Below, in pieces: positions 14,779 through 22,291 of a stretch of 28,651 nt of DNA. The notes below the pieces were generated by a model, which saw only the letters and a program-made list of their open reading frames with translations, searched no databases and was not told the origin of the DNA. The position numbers and the translations under genes are program-made. This stretch comes from a virus. Position 1 is the stretch's first letter. Each line of letters starts with the position of its first letter. The stretch spans positions 1-28,651 of the IMG/VR virus record IMGVR_UViG_3300037156_000256; one strand, given 5' to 3'.

Positions 14779-15585
14779 TCAGCCGAGCTTGCCGAACACG
14801 GCGAGCAGTTCGGTCTTTTCCGCCGCGTCCGTCACGATCAGGTTGAAAGCTGCCTGCCGGACATGCTCGGCTCGGTGAAGTTTGATACCGAGCAGAAGCT
14901 TCCCCTCCTCCAGCTTCCACCTGAGGAACGCCGGGACCTCAACATCCGGATCGCCGAAATAGACCGGGATCGAGAGCACCATCTTGGTCGGAAGTTCGAG
15001 ATCGCCCTTGGTGCGGGCCTCGGTATTGTCGGTGAACTCGAAGCTTTCGTTGTCGCTGGAGGTGCGAACCGCCTGGATGAAATTGACGTTGCGGCGCGCC
15101 TGCAGGTCGCGCACGGCTTCAAGCAGTGTGGCCGCGTCAGGTGCCTTGATGTCCGGCGCGTTCTCCTCGATAAAGCGGGCGAATTCGAGCTGCGGCTTGA
15201 GCTGGCCGTTGATGCCGGTCCAGGTCTTCCATTCCTCCGAAGGCGGAAGGTCGAGCGTCGCCTTGTGCGAGACCAGAGCAGCCTTGTCTGTGGCGTGATA
15301 GTCGATCGCACCGAGGATGCGGCTGATGGTGACGTCGGCGAACATCATCGAGGTCGGCGTCTTGAAGCGGTTGAGATAGGCTTTCAAGGCATCCGCGTTC
15401 TGCAGCGTGACGTTCTGCGCTGTGATTTTCGGCGGCAATACGTCGATCTTGTTTGGCGGCGTCACGTCCTGCTGCGAATGACCGGGCGGGAGGATCAGGA
15501 TCTCGCGGCCGCTCGGGGTAGTGATGGCTTGCGCGACGCTGGCGGCTTTCAAGGCCAGATCGGCGACGGTTTCGGCTTCATTCAT
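14779..15585 (-). CDS. DUF2303 (YfdQ-like) protein
   Basis: 268 residues. Seen: NEAETVADLALKAASVAQAI at the start, LKAYLNRFKTPTSMMFADVT (about 68-87), AIDYHATDKAALVSHKATLD (about 93-112), TGINGQLKPQLEFARFIEEN and the C-terminal VPAFLRWKLEEGKLLLGIKL. These match the YfdQ/DUF2303 family (PF10065), widespread in prophage early regions and often near recombination or replication genes. Molecular function unknown. Abundant expression is likely since it opens after a 47-base gap with its own AGGATTTAACCC upstream. Confidence 0.88.
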   Translation of the reverse strand: MNEAETVADLALKAASVAQAITTPSGREILILPPGHSQQDVTPPNKIDVLPPKITAQNVTLQNADALKAYLNRFKTPTSMMFADVTISRILGAIDYHATDKAALVSHKATLDLPPSEEWKTWTGINGQLKPQLEFARFIEENAPDIKAPDAATLLEAVRDLQARRNVNFIQAVRTSSDNESFEFTDNTEARTKGDLELPTKMVLSIPVYFGDPDVEVPAFLRWKLEEGKLLLGIKLHRAEHVRQAAFNLIVTDAAEKTELLAVFGKLG

Positions 15586-15632
15586 GGGTTAAATCCTCAA
15601 GGTTGAAAACGGGTGATGGGGAACGGAGTGGA

Positions 15633-15953
15633 TCAGGCGCGTCCGGGCTCGCGGCGCGTGCTGTCTTCGAAGATATCTTTCTGTGCCGGGTCGGAGCGGT
15701 GCAGATCGCCATGTTCGTCGGAGAAGAACACGCCCTCGGCGAGATCGACTTCGGGGCACTTCACCTTGATGACGGGGATGATGGTTTTCTGCGAACCGCC
15801 GCCTTTTTCTGGCTTCACCTTCAGGGTGATGATGAGTTCGCCGGGCTTGCCGGTTTCATCGATTGCCTGAATCAGTTCGGCGAAGCGCAGCGACGCCAGG
15901 TCGACGGCGCGGCCCTTTCGTATCTCACGCAAGATGTCAGTAATTGGACGCAT
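15633..15953 (-). CDS. hypothetical early phage protein
   Basis: 106 residues from the ATG at 15953 (MRPITDILREIRKGRAVDLA). The middle ELIITLKVKPEKGGGSQKTI looks like two beta strands; the C-terminus carries GVFFSDEHGDLHRSDPAQ. It starts inside the 3' end of the upstream gene (17-base overlap). Paired with the DUF2303 gene downstream in many prophages of this group, which suggests a shared task; this is recollection of context, not shown here. Confidence 0.65.
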   Translation of the reverse strand: MRPITDILREIRKGRAVDLASLRFAELIQAIDETGKPGELIITLKVKPEKGGGSQKTIIPVIKVKCPEVDLAEGVFFSDEHGDLHRSDPAQKDIFEDSTRREPGRA

Positions 15954-16353
15954 GGGTTTCTCCCGTGGTTGGTTGTGAAGTTGAGAGACGTTTAAGATCG
16001 AGCGCACTTCGCCCCGGCGCCGGGTCCCCGAACATCCCGCCGGTCAATCCGCGTTCGCTGATGCGGGAACGCAAATCCTGATCCGCAGCGAGGATCGATG
16101 AAGAGACGGCGCGGTGAGGGCCGACATCAGGTGCGGCTTGGGCAATAGCCGACGGCAGCGATTTCCTCGGCCTTCCGTTCGCGCGCATCTTTTCGCCGCG
16201 ACGAAGCCGAAGCGTTTTGTAACGCTCGTCGATCCCCTGGATGGTTCGGCCGTCGAGACGCTTCACGATCTCGATGCGCAAGAGGCCTTCGTCCTTCAGC
16301 TGCAGAAGGAGGGCGTCTTCATCTCGAGTCCATCGTTTCCAGCTTCTTGCCAT
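15937..16353 (-). CDS. SANT/Myb-like DNA-binding protein
   Basis: 138 residues from the ATG at 16353. The N-terminus has spaced tryptophans and an acidic helix (SWKRWTRDEDALLLQLKDEG) then IEIVKRLDGRTIQGIDERYK, which is the three-helix layout of a SANT/Myb repeat; the remainder is a low-complexity tail (NGRPRKSLPS onward). Likely binds DNA. Overlaps the membrane-fusion gene by one base step (ATGA-type) upstream and the next gene by 17 bases. Confidence 0.65.
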   Translation of the reverse strand: MARSWKRWTRDEDALLLQLKDEGLLRIEIVKRLDGRTIQGIDERYKTLRLRRGEKMRANGRPRKSLPSAIAQAAPDVGPHRAVSSSILAADQDLRSRISERGLTGGMFGDPAPGRSALDLKRLSTSQPTTGETHASNY

Positions 16354-16859
16354 CAGCGCGATCCCCGCTTGCGGCTGCGGTCGAAGCGCTCGCCTTCTGC
16401 AATTGCCAGTGCGACACCACGCACAAGGTCGCGACGGTAGCCCGCAGGTTTCCACCAGCCATCGTTCCATGGCCAGTCGTGCGGCGTGGTGCCGGATTCC
16501 GTACCGGCGTGGATCAGGTAGCAGGCGCCGGCCTGTGCCAGTTCTCCGGGGTTGTGCTTATCGTCATGATCGAGCGACCAGCCCTCGCCTTCGATCTGCC
16601 GGAAGCGTTCGGCGATCGCGGCTTGAATGAAAGGTGACAGCGGGCGGCGGATATGCAGCGCCTCGAACATGCGGCGAAGCGAATAGGAGCGCACGATCGA
16701 GATCACGGTCATGATCAACGCGAAGAGAAGGTTCTGCCGGAATTCGATCGTGACGCCGAGCAGCGGCAGGAAGAACATCTGCGCCAGAAGCGAAATGCCG
16801 AAGCCGACCGCGATGTTGATCAGGCTTTCCAGCCACGACATGAGACGAGACTGTTTCAT
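16353..16859 (-). CDS. fusion: two-helix membrane domain plus phage cytoplasmic domain
   Basis: 168 residues from the ATG at 16859 (ATGA overlap with the MazG-like gene); a GTG 5 codons upstream is possible. The first half has two membrane helices (INIAVGFGISLLAQMFFLPL and LLFALIMTVISIVRS) ending SLRRMFEALHIR, a unit I know as a separate small phage membrane protein (DUF7220-like). The second half, AAIAERFRQIEGEGWSLDHD then HNPGELAQAGACYLIHAG and WPWNDGWWKP, is a soluble domain usually found alone in phages. The fusion would tether this second domain to the inner membrane. Function of both parts is unknown. Confidence 0.7.
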   Translation of the reverse strand: MKQSRLMSWLESLINIAVGFGISLLAQMFFLPLLGVTIEFRQNLLFALIMTVISIVRSYSLRRMFEALHIRRPLSPFIQAAIAERFRQIEGEGWSLDHDDKHNPGELAQAGACYLIHAGTESGTTPHDWPWNDGWWKPAGYRRDLVRGVALAIAEGERFDRSRKRGSR

Positions 16860-17173
16860 ACGAGGCCGTGCCACTGCTTGAGGTGCCGAATCTTGCGTTC
16901 GGCGCGAGCGGCCATCGCTTCTTCGTCAAGATTAAAGCGCGCGACGACGAGATCGATATTGGCCTGCACATCGGCGATCTCGTCTTGAAGCCAGTCGCGA
17001 TTGATCTCGCCGGTAACGGGCTCGCACTCGTCCATGCCCTGAATAATGCAGCGGCTAACCGCGGCTCCGCACTCGTTCAGCTCTTCGCCGAGCTTGCCGA
17101 GATGTTTCAAATCGACCGCATCCGTGATCGGGTGCCACGGGCTGGCGTCCCGGAGTTCGTCGGCGTTGCTCAT
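16856..17173 (-). CDS. MazG-like nucleotide pyrophosphohydrolase-type protein
   Basis: 105 residues, all helical. Seen: HLGKLGEELNECGAAVSRCI (about 24-43) with the EExxE pattern, and DWLQDEIADVQANIDLVVAR (about 59-79) with ExxD, the two metal-binding motifs of the all-alpha NTP pyrophosphatase superfamily; C-terminal RAERKIRHLKQWHG. MazG-type enzymes hydrolyse NTPs to NMP and pyrophosphate and can lower ppGpp or remove odd nucleotides. In a phage operon with two DNA methyltransferases, nucleotide-pool cleaning is plausible. Substrate cannot be told. Confidence 0.72.
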   Translation of the reverse strand: MSNADELRDASPWHPITDAVDLKHLGKLGEELNECGAAVSRCIIQGMDECEPVTGEINRDWLQDEIADVQANIDLVVARFNLDEEAMAARAERKIRHLKQWHGLV

Positions 17174-18789
17174 GCCGCAGCACCTTTCGCAAATGGCGCG
17201 GTGTTGTCGGCATCGCGCTTCAGGAAGGAAGGAAGGTCGAGGGGATCGGATGGAAACTCGACGGCCACCTCGACCGGGCGATCAGTTAAACCCGGGGAAG
17301 TGGCCGTATCCGCCGCCATTGCTGGCGCCAGCGCGGATGGGGAAAGCTGCGGAGGCGCGGACTGAATCCTTACGTCCTGATTTTCATCAGGCGTTCCGCA
17401 ACCGGTACTGGGGGCCTCGCGAGCCGTACCAGACGCCTCCTCTCGGGGTATTTCTGAATTGCTTTGGTTGCCCCAAGCCTTCCAGCCTGGGCGCGGATTG
17501 CGCGCGAACAGTTCGACCTTTGGCAGATCGGGCCATATGCGCTCGATCTGCTCGGCGAACCATGCCGGCTTTGCCGAATGATCGGTTTTCTTCTCGCTAT
17601 AAAGCGATCTTGGTTGCGTGCCCGGAATCGGCGCGGGGAATTTGCCGCGCTTTGCGATCAGCAGGGTCTCGTGCTGATTGAAACCCCAATAGCCCGTTCC
17701 TTGATCGACCTTGTCCCAGCACCATTCCGAGACGTATTCGAAGCCCCAGTGCTCGATCGCGCGCATGGTATTGGCGAGCTGCGGAACGGTCGTCCAGCAC
17801 AGCATCAGTGCGATGTCGGTCGCGAGCTCCGGGATCGGGAGTGCCAGTATCTCTGGCCATTCCATGGTTGGATAATGGTTCTCGATCGAGCGGTCGCCGA
17901 AACCGGATTTGAAGCGCGACGCCGGATCGAGATAGAGGATCGGGAAGCGTTGCGACGTATCGACATCGCGGTTGCCTGCGGAGATCTTCGCCAGCCGGTC
18001 ATTGACCTCGGCAAAGCGCGCGCGGCGTTGGCGCGCACGGATGTCCTTTGCCGCGGAAAGGATTTCCTTCTCGCTTTTGGCGACAATTGCCAGCTGCTCG
18101 TCCTGCGGCAGGCTGGCAATGGCTTCCGCGGTCGAAACGGCGACCCTTCCCTGCTCTACGGCGTGCTGCAGGTCGTGCGCACCGTCGCGAAGCACGGTCC
18201 GCGCCCGCTCGATGCTGGCGTGCCCGACATTGAGAAGCCTGGCTGCGGCCCGGGCGGATATTCCCCCAATTGAGGGAATATGATCCGGCGCCGGTTCAAA
18301 AGGCTTGGCGGGACGGCCGACACCAAGGTTCGCGATCTTGGCCGCGACCATCGCCCGCTGGCTTTCGTCCAAATGCCGGCGCTTCAGGTTTTTCGAAAGC
18401 ACCCACGCCAGCGGATCGCCGTCGACGTCGCGGTTGAATTTCCGGATCCACGGGTAATCATCTTCCAGACAGTCCGGCGAAAGCGGCTCGCCAGCCCGAT
18501 GGCCCCAGCCCTCGCCGAGGATTTCGCCGGTCTCGGCCAGGTGCGCCAGCGCGTTGGCGCGGTTGCGGCCGTCGAGAATGGAGTCGCCAAGCAGCACGAT
18601 CGGGTCGCGGACGCCGTTAGCGCGGATATCCTCGGCGAATGCCAGGAATTCCTCGCCCTCGATCAGCGGGAACAGTTCGGCGAAGGGATGGGCGGGAAGC
18701 ACGAGGCCGGCGACCGGAAGCGCCCGCGGCGGTTGGCCCGTGGTACCGCTTGCAGCTTCACGATCGCCGACCTCGATTCCACGCATCAT
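17170..18789 (-). CDS. ParB N-domain / MT-A70 adenine methyltransferase fusion
   Basis: 539 residues from the ATG at 18789 (overlaps the LAGLIDADG gene stop by ATGA; open frame upstream is a shadow). Order: ParB/sulfiredoxin-type nuclease-like domain (HPFAELFPLIEGEEFLAFAE, ILDGRNRANALAHLA, about 34-85), HTH-like helices (ISARAAARLLNVGHASIERA, about 177-196), then an MT-A70 domain (about 280-440) with ENHYPTMEWPEI, WCWDKVDQGTGYWGFNQHET, and ELFARNPRPGWKAWGN. The C-terminal 100 residues are low complexity. The expected MT-A70 catalytic motif DPPW reads DPAS (residues 288-291; 17917-17928), an unusual substitution that could change or abolish activity. Such fusions are common in phages and probably place N6-methyladenine at specific sites. 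Confidence 0.85.
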   Translation of the reverse strand: MMRGIEVGDREAASGTTGQPPRALPVAGLVLPAHPFAELFPLIEGEEFLAFAEDIRANGVRDPIVLLGDSILDGRNRANALAHLAETGEILGEGWGHRAGEPLSPDCLEDDYPWIRKFNRDVDGDPLAWVLSKNLKRRHLDESQRAMVAAKIANLGVGRPAKPFEPAPDHIPSIGGISARAAARLLNVGHASIERARTVLRDGAHDLQHAVEQGRVAVSTAEAIASLPQDEQLAIVAKSEKEILSAAKDIRARQRRARFAEVNDRLAKISAGNRDVDTSQRFPILYLDPASRFKSGFGDRSIENHYPTMEWPEILALPIPELATDIALMLCWTTVPQLANTMRAIEHWGFEYVSEWCWDKVDQGTGYWGFNQHETLLIAKRGKFPAPIPGTQPRSLYSEKKTDHSAKPAWFAEQIERIWPDLPKVELFARNPRPGWKAWGNQSNSEIPREEASGTAREAPSTGCGTPDENQDVRIQSAPPQLSPSALAPAMAADTATSPGLTDRPVEVAVEFPSDPLDLPSFLKRDADNTAPFAKGAAA

Positions 18790-19460
18790 CGCGCGATCTC
18801 CGGCATGCCGCTGTCGAGCAGCCGGCCGGCTTCTGACAAAATTTCGTCTGCTATCTTCTGTTTCCTGATTATCTGCATGTACGGTCGCGTTGCAGACAAT
18901 ACCCGGCATACATCAGCGAGCCGCCACAGCTGCCATTGCCATATTGGAAGCCAGCCGTTTTTCCTTTGTGAGCATCTCACCAATCCGCCGCCCCATCGGT
19001 CGCGAAGCCAATGGATCACCTCTGAATCCGTTGAATAGATAGCTATCCGATACCGCTGCTTGCTCACCGCACCTGAGGCGATATGACCTTCGCCATCCAG
19101 CATGCCGGCGGTGTATGCAATCACAGCGACATCGCCGGGAACCGTCACTGTTGCGGGTAGGAATCGCGGGTGTGCAACCGGCTCAACGGCGTAAACAAAA
19201 CGTTGAGCAATAGATCGCGGAACGCCATGTATCCTTCCAGCCTCACCGGCTGACGAGCCAGAACGAAAGGTGAGGATCACTGCCGAGCGAAGATGATCGT
19301 AAGGCGAGACTGAGCCGCGGCGAGGCGCGCGCATTTTGCAGCCCGCTTTAAGAAGAGCCTTTCTCACGCATTGGTGGCTTGCGGCGTACCTCGCCGCTAG
19401 CTGAGGAGTATTCAAACCAGACTCGTAAAGTCGCTTTGCTTCGACGGCGTTGATCTTCAT
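18786..19460 (-). CDS. free-standing LAGLIDADG-type homing endonuclease with N-terminal HTH
   Basis: 224 residues. The first 90 hold two HTH-like segments (TPQLAARYAASHQCVRKALL and SSAGEAGRIHGVPRSIAQRF). From 111 on, VIAYTAGMLDGEGHIASG contains the LAGLIDADG signature (AGMLDGEGH, 118-126) with the metal-binding acid, followed by YRIAIYSTDSEVIHWLRDRW and ATRPYMQIIRKQKIADEIL, typical of the single-motif type that works as a dimer. The gene overlaps both neighbours by ATGA, so it is fully built into the operon and does not interrupt either neighbour. Its codons look slightly less GC-rich than its neighbours (by eye), consistent with a mobile origin. Activity not shown. Confidence 0.8.
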   Translation of the reverse strand: MKINAVEAKRLYESGLNTPQLAARYAASHQCVRKALLKAGCKMRAPRRGSVSPYDHLRSAVILTFRSGSSAGEAGRIHGVPRSIAQRFVYAVEPVAHPRFLPATVTVPGDVAVIAYTAGMLDGEGHIASGAVSKQRYRIAIYSTDSEVIHWLRDRWGGGLVRCSQRKNGWLPIWQWQLWRLADVCRVLSATRPYMQIIRKQKIADEILSEAGRLLDSGMPEIAR

Positions 19461-20395
19461 GCCTCAATCCTCGGCATTTCGGTCCATATCCGGCCGTCAA
19501 GTTTCGGCGTCGGGATCTTCTTTCCATTCTTGGCGTGCTGCTTCCAGAAGAACGGCACGCCAGCATCGATGCACATTTCTTTGATGCCCCTCACCCATTC
19601 GATTGCGCATTCCCGCGCGCCAGGGCCGCTCTCCGCACCCGTAATCACCCAGTCGAGTTTGCCAAGCCCGCGATCGTGCAGCGCACTATGCCCGCCAACA
19701 ACGCCGCGATGATTGATCGACGTTAGATTGATTGGTCCCAGAAGCGGCTCGGCACTGATGAAGCGCACCGCCGCCGGCGTCCGAAGCAATAGCGGAATCC
19801 GCTCGTCGGCTTCCTGCTGGCGCTCGGTCGAGACGCCGAGCCAGATATTTTTGAAATGCCAACCTATGGCACCCATTGTGTAGAATGCGCCGTTCGCGCC
19901 GAAACCGTGGTCAGTGTGGATTTGCTTCATCGCGATCGACACGCGGTCGACTTCGTGGTGCCGGCCAAGCGTCAGGCAATAATCCCGCATCCGCGCGGCG
20001 CGCTTGGTCAGCACCTGGAACGTATGTTGCGGCGACAGCGCCATCACGGCGAAGACCCGGTCGATCCATTCGTCGGGGCAGTCTTCGTGGAACAGATCGC
20101 CCATCGAGTTGACGAAATAGATGGTCGGCGCGCGGCGGGAGAGCGGTTTCAGGAAGAGCTTGTCGGGAGCCAGTGCCAGCTTGCCGGTCCAGACCGCGCT
20201 TCCCTTCACGCTCTTGGTGGTGCCGTCGTAATGGTTGACGTAGTTCGAGTTGCTGCCGCCCGTGCGGTTCATCTTCTGGATCCGCGCGGCCATCTTCATG
20301 GCGTAGCAATTGGTGCAGCCAGGCGAGACGATGGAACAGCCGACGATCGGATTCCACGTCGCGTCGGTCCACTCAATTGCGGAGTTGTTGCTCAT
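19457..20395 (-). CDS. phage Gp37/Gp68-like three-Cys protein (DUF5131)
   Basis: 312 residues. Start MSNNSAIEWTDATWNPIVGC then SIVSPGCTNCYAMKMAARIQ: cysteines 20, 27 and 30 (C-x6-C-x2-C) resemble a radical-SAM-like [4Fe-4S] motif. Further family marks: IYFVNSMGDLFHEDCPDEWI (about 92-111), FQVLTKRAARM, NIWLGVSTERQQEADERIP, RFISAEPLLGPI and WVITGAESGPGARE. This is PF07505/DUF5131, abundant in phages; the reaction is unknown. A partner called TcmP often accompanies it, but none is visible; the next gene is the LAGLIDADG endonuclease. Overlaps neighbours by 4 bases. Confidence 0.88.
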   Translation of the reverse strand: MSNNSAIEWTDATWNPIVGCSIVSPGCTNCYAMKMAARIQKMNRTGGSNSNYVNHYDGTTKSVKGSAVWTGKLALAPDKLFLKPLSRRAPTIYFVNSMGDLFHEDCPDEWIDRVFAVMALSPQHTFQVLTKRAARMRDYCLTLGRHHEVDRVSIAMKQIHTDHGFGANGAFYTMGAIGWHFKNIWLGVSTERQQEADERIPLLLRTPAAVRFISAEPLLGPINLTSINHRGVVGGHSALHDRGLGKLDWVITGAESGPGARECAIEWVRGIKEMCIDAGVPFFWKQHAKNGKKIPTPKLDGRIWTEMPRIEA

Positions 20396-20667
20396 GCGGC
20401 CTTGGCCTCCGCAGGTTTCGACGATGCCGCAAGGATCGAGCGGATCAGAGCCCAGCCGAAATCAGTCGGCCGGAAGAACGGACCGCGTGGCCGCTCGCCA
20501 GGGAAATGCCGGTACCAGATTTCGATAAGCTGGCGTCTCCAGAGCGGCACCATCGCCTCGCGCTGGTCACGGGTGAGTGTGATTTGAGTCCCGTCGGCGC
20601 AGCAGACCGCGAGGTGCTTTAACGTCGCGATCTGCCGGTTTGAGAGGCGCGGAGCCGTCACAGACAT
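20392..20667 (-). CDS. hypothetical phage protein
   Basis: 91 residues, MSVTAPRLSNRQIATLKHLA at the start, a helix-turn-helix-like opening, then a basic aromatic middle (PLWRRQLIEIWYRHFPGERP) and GWALIRSILAA. No family recognised with confidence. Overlaps the DUF5131 gene by 4 bases and the DUF7666 gene by 10, with GGAG close to its ATG. Confidence 0.65.
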   Translation of the reverse strand: MSVTAPRLSNRQIATLKHLAVCCADGTQITLTRDQREAMVPLWRRQLIEIWYRHFPGERPRGPFFRPTDFGWALIRSILAASSKPAEAKAA

Positions 20668-21344
20668 TCTCCGATGATCTCACGCCTCAAGGCTCCGACC
20701 TTGTCTTCCTCGGTTTGCACCTCGCCGATCAAGGCCACGATCCACCAGCGCTCGCCTTTCCATTTCGGAGGGACAAACGTCGCGTGCAGCGCGTTCTTGG
20801 TGCAGATCTTCAGCGGTCCAGCGATGGTCTCAACGGTGCCCGGCGCGACAGGATCATTTTTTCCGCCATTGCTGGCGCGGCCGTTCTTATCGGATCGCCA
20901 GAACGCGACGGTCGCGCCCTCCTTCTGCAGCTCGCGCAAGCGAGCCTGAGAAGCGTCTGGCCACTTCCGTGCGAAGCACGGAATGGTGGCCAGCCAATAT
21001 TCTTTAGAGCCGTAGCCGGAGCCGTCGCCGCAGCCGTCGCCGTAGCCGTAGCCGGAGCCGTCGCCGGAGCCGTCGCCGCAGCCGGAGCCGTCGCCGCAGC
21101 CGTCGCCGTAGCCGTAGCCGGAGCCGTCGCCGCAGCCGTCGCCGTAGCCGCAGCCGTAGCCGTAGCCGTCGCCGTCGCCGTAGCCGTAGCCGTCGCCGTA
21201 GCCGCAGCCGTCGCCGTAGCCGTCGCCGCAGCCGTCGCCGTAGCCGTAGCCGTAGCCGTCGCCGTAGCCGTCGCCGCAGCCGGAGCTATTAAGAAATGAG
21301 TGCGGGACTTCGCCCCGCACGATTCTTGCTTCCGCTATTTCCAT
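20658..21344 (-). CDS. DUF7666-like protein with a long Gly-X repeat arm
   Basis: 228 residues from the ATG at 21344 (an ATG 5 codons earlier is possible). After 21 residues (MEIAEARIVRGEVPHSFLNS) comes a 91-residue array in which every other residue is Gly and the others are Asp, Tyr, Cys or Ser. The C-terminal 115 residues (YWLATIPCFARKWPDASQAR, GPLKICTKNALHATFVPPKW, WIVALIGEVQTEEDKVGALR) are a conserved phage domain that I match to DUF7666. The fold and job are unknown. The Gly-rich arm is probably extended and sticky and could bind metal through its Cys and Asp. Overlaps the DUF6948 gene by 10 bases. Confidence 0.75.
   Translation of the reverse strand: MEIAEARIVRGEVPHSFLNSSGCGDGYGDGYGYGYGDGCGDGYGDGCGYGDGYGYGDGDGYGYGCGYGDGCGDGSGYGYGDGCGDGSGCGDGSGDGSGYGYGDGCGDGSGYGSKEYWLATIPCFARKWPDASQARLRELQKEGATVAFWRSDKNGRASNGGKNDPVAPGTVETIAGPLKICTKNALHATFVPPKWKGERWWIVALIGEVQTEEDKVGALRREIIGECL
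21009..21281 (-). repeat. 273-bp hexanucleotide-type array (GGC-NNC)n
   Basis: On the coding strand the 91 codons alternate GGC with GAC, TAC, TGC or TCC without exception; all glycine codons are GGC and all others end in C. Longer units such as GDGYGYGDGCGDGSG recur. The unit length of 6 keeps the frame whatever the copy number. Lack of any third-base drift indicates recent slippage or recombination. Confidence 0.9.
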
Positions 21345-21637
21345 GGCGCGGATTCCCATGCAGCCACGGCAGCGGTCGTGACTTCCGCCACGGACGTGAT
21401 GTCGCGCAATTCGATGTCGGCCGCGGGGCCGACGCGGGCGCCTTTGACCGGGCCCATGTTGGCAAGGCCCATAAAGCCCTTGTTTTCGGTTGGCCAATAC
21501 AAGCAATTGCGCGCCGCGCGAAGCTTGATCGAGGCGCCGTCAGTGTCGGTCGTGTAGCCGAAGAACACGCCGCGATGCGACGTCGTCACCAGCACGGCAC
21601 GCTCGGACACCTTGTCCTCGTTCGGATGGTTGATCAT
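21335..21637 (-). CDS. DUF6948-like phage protein
   Basis: 100 residues from the ATG at 21637, with AGGAGAG about 5 bases upstream. Seen: RAVLVTTSHRGVFFGYTTDT (about 13-32), KLRAARNCLYWPTENKGFMG (about 38-57), GARVGPAADIELRDITSV and VAAWESAPWK. These blocks are typical of DUF6948. Often found next to DUF7666-type genes in prophages. Function unknown. 49 bases separate it from the next gene upstream, so a new translation start rather than coupling. Confidence 0.8.
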   Translation of the reverse strand: MINHPNEDKVSERAVLVTTSHRGVFFGYTTDTDGASIKLRAARNCLYWPTENKGFMGLANMGPVKGARVGPAADIELRDITSVAEVTTAAVAAWESAPWK

Positions 21638-21686
21638 CACTCTCTCCTGCCCCTGAATCGCCGAGGCGCGCGATTTACAAATTCAG

Positions 21687-21830
21687 TTACGCTTCCTCGA
21701 TCACCAGCGCGTCGGCGCGGTAGGGATTCACCTGGCGATAGGTCAACGGGGGATCATCGAAGAACAGGAAGGGATTGCCTTCAAACATTACGACTTCGGG
21801 GAGGTCATCGGCGATCACCATGGTGACCAT
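21687..21830 (-). CDS. small acidic phage protein (start uncertain)
   Basis: 47 residues from the ATG at 21830 (MVTMVIADDLPEVVMFEGNP then FLFFDDPPLTYRQVN). A TTG at 21860 would add 10 residues. No clear ribosome site precedes either. The frame continues much further upstream, but there it overlaps the HTH-like gene on the same strand. The beta-rich sequence looks like a real small protein, not a shadow. Not recognised. Confidence 0.5.
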   Translation of the reverse strand: MVTMVIADDLPEVVMFEGNPFLFFDDPPLTYRQVNPYRADALVIEEA

Positions 21831-21897
21831 CGCGATGCGCTTGCCGGCTAGATCGATCAACGCGGCGTCGACGCCGCGAACCGCCGACGTTCGTGGC

Positions 21898-22191
21898 TCA
21901 GTCCCTTTGGTGGAAGCGGCGCATGATTTCGCAGAGGACGGCGCCGAGCGCGTCGGCCGGCGGCTCATTGCTTTCAGCGAGCCATCGCCGGCATGTTCGT
22001 GGATCTGCGCCCGTGAGTTCAGCAAGGAAAAACTCCGTCTTCTTTGGCCAAGCCATCCTTGCCAGATCACGGAATTGAATCCGCGCGCTGTTGAGTTGGA
22101 TGACCTTGCGGACACTTCTGTCCGTATGTGTCGAAAACTGCCCGTCGATTACTGTGGCCGGATCAGCCGGCTTCCCCGATACAAGGCGCAT
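21898..22191 (-). CDS. small HTH-like phage protein
   Basis: 97 residues from the ATG at 22191 (MRLVSGKPADPATVIDGQFS), with CGGGAG 8 bases upstream. The second half RDLARMAWPKKTEFFLAELT then ADPRTCRRWLAESNEPP reads as a helix-turn-helix with a recognition helix at RTCRRWLAES. A role as early regulator is possible. No family recognised. Confidence 0.65.
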   Translation of the reverse strand: MRLVSGKPADPATVIDGQFSTHTDRSVRKVIQLNSARIQFRDLARMAWPKKTEFFLAELTGADPRTCRRWLAESNEPPADALGAVLCEIMRRFHQRD

Positions 22192-22291
22192 GACGCAAAC
22201 TCCCGAAACGCAACACAACGCAACATGAAAACAGATTTCGAAATGCTCCGGCTCGAAGCCGTCACCCGCAACGTGATCGCGTTCCTGATCC

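Noticed and set aside
21009-21281. CRISPR-like or satellite array
   Set aside because: Unit is 6 bases with no spacers, in frame within a gene.
20640-21299. Plus-strand frame with long Ala/Val/Gly repeats
   Set aside because: This is the complement of the GGC-NNC array; the minus strand has a conserved domain after the array, the plus strand does not.
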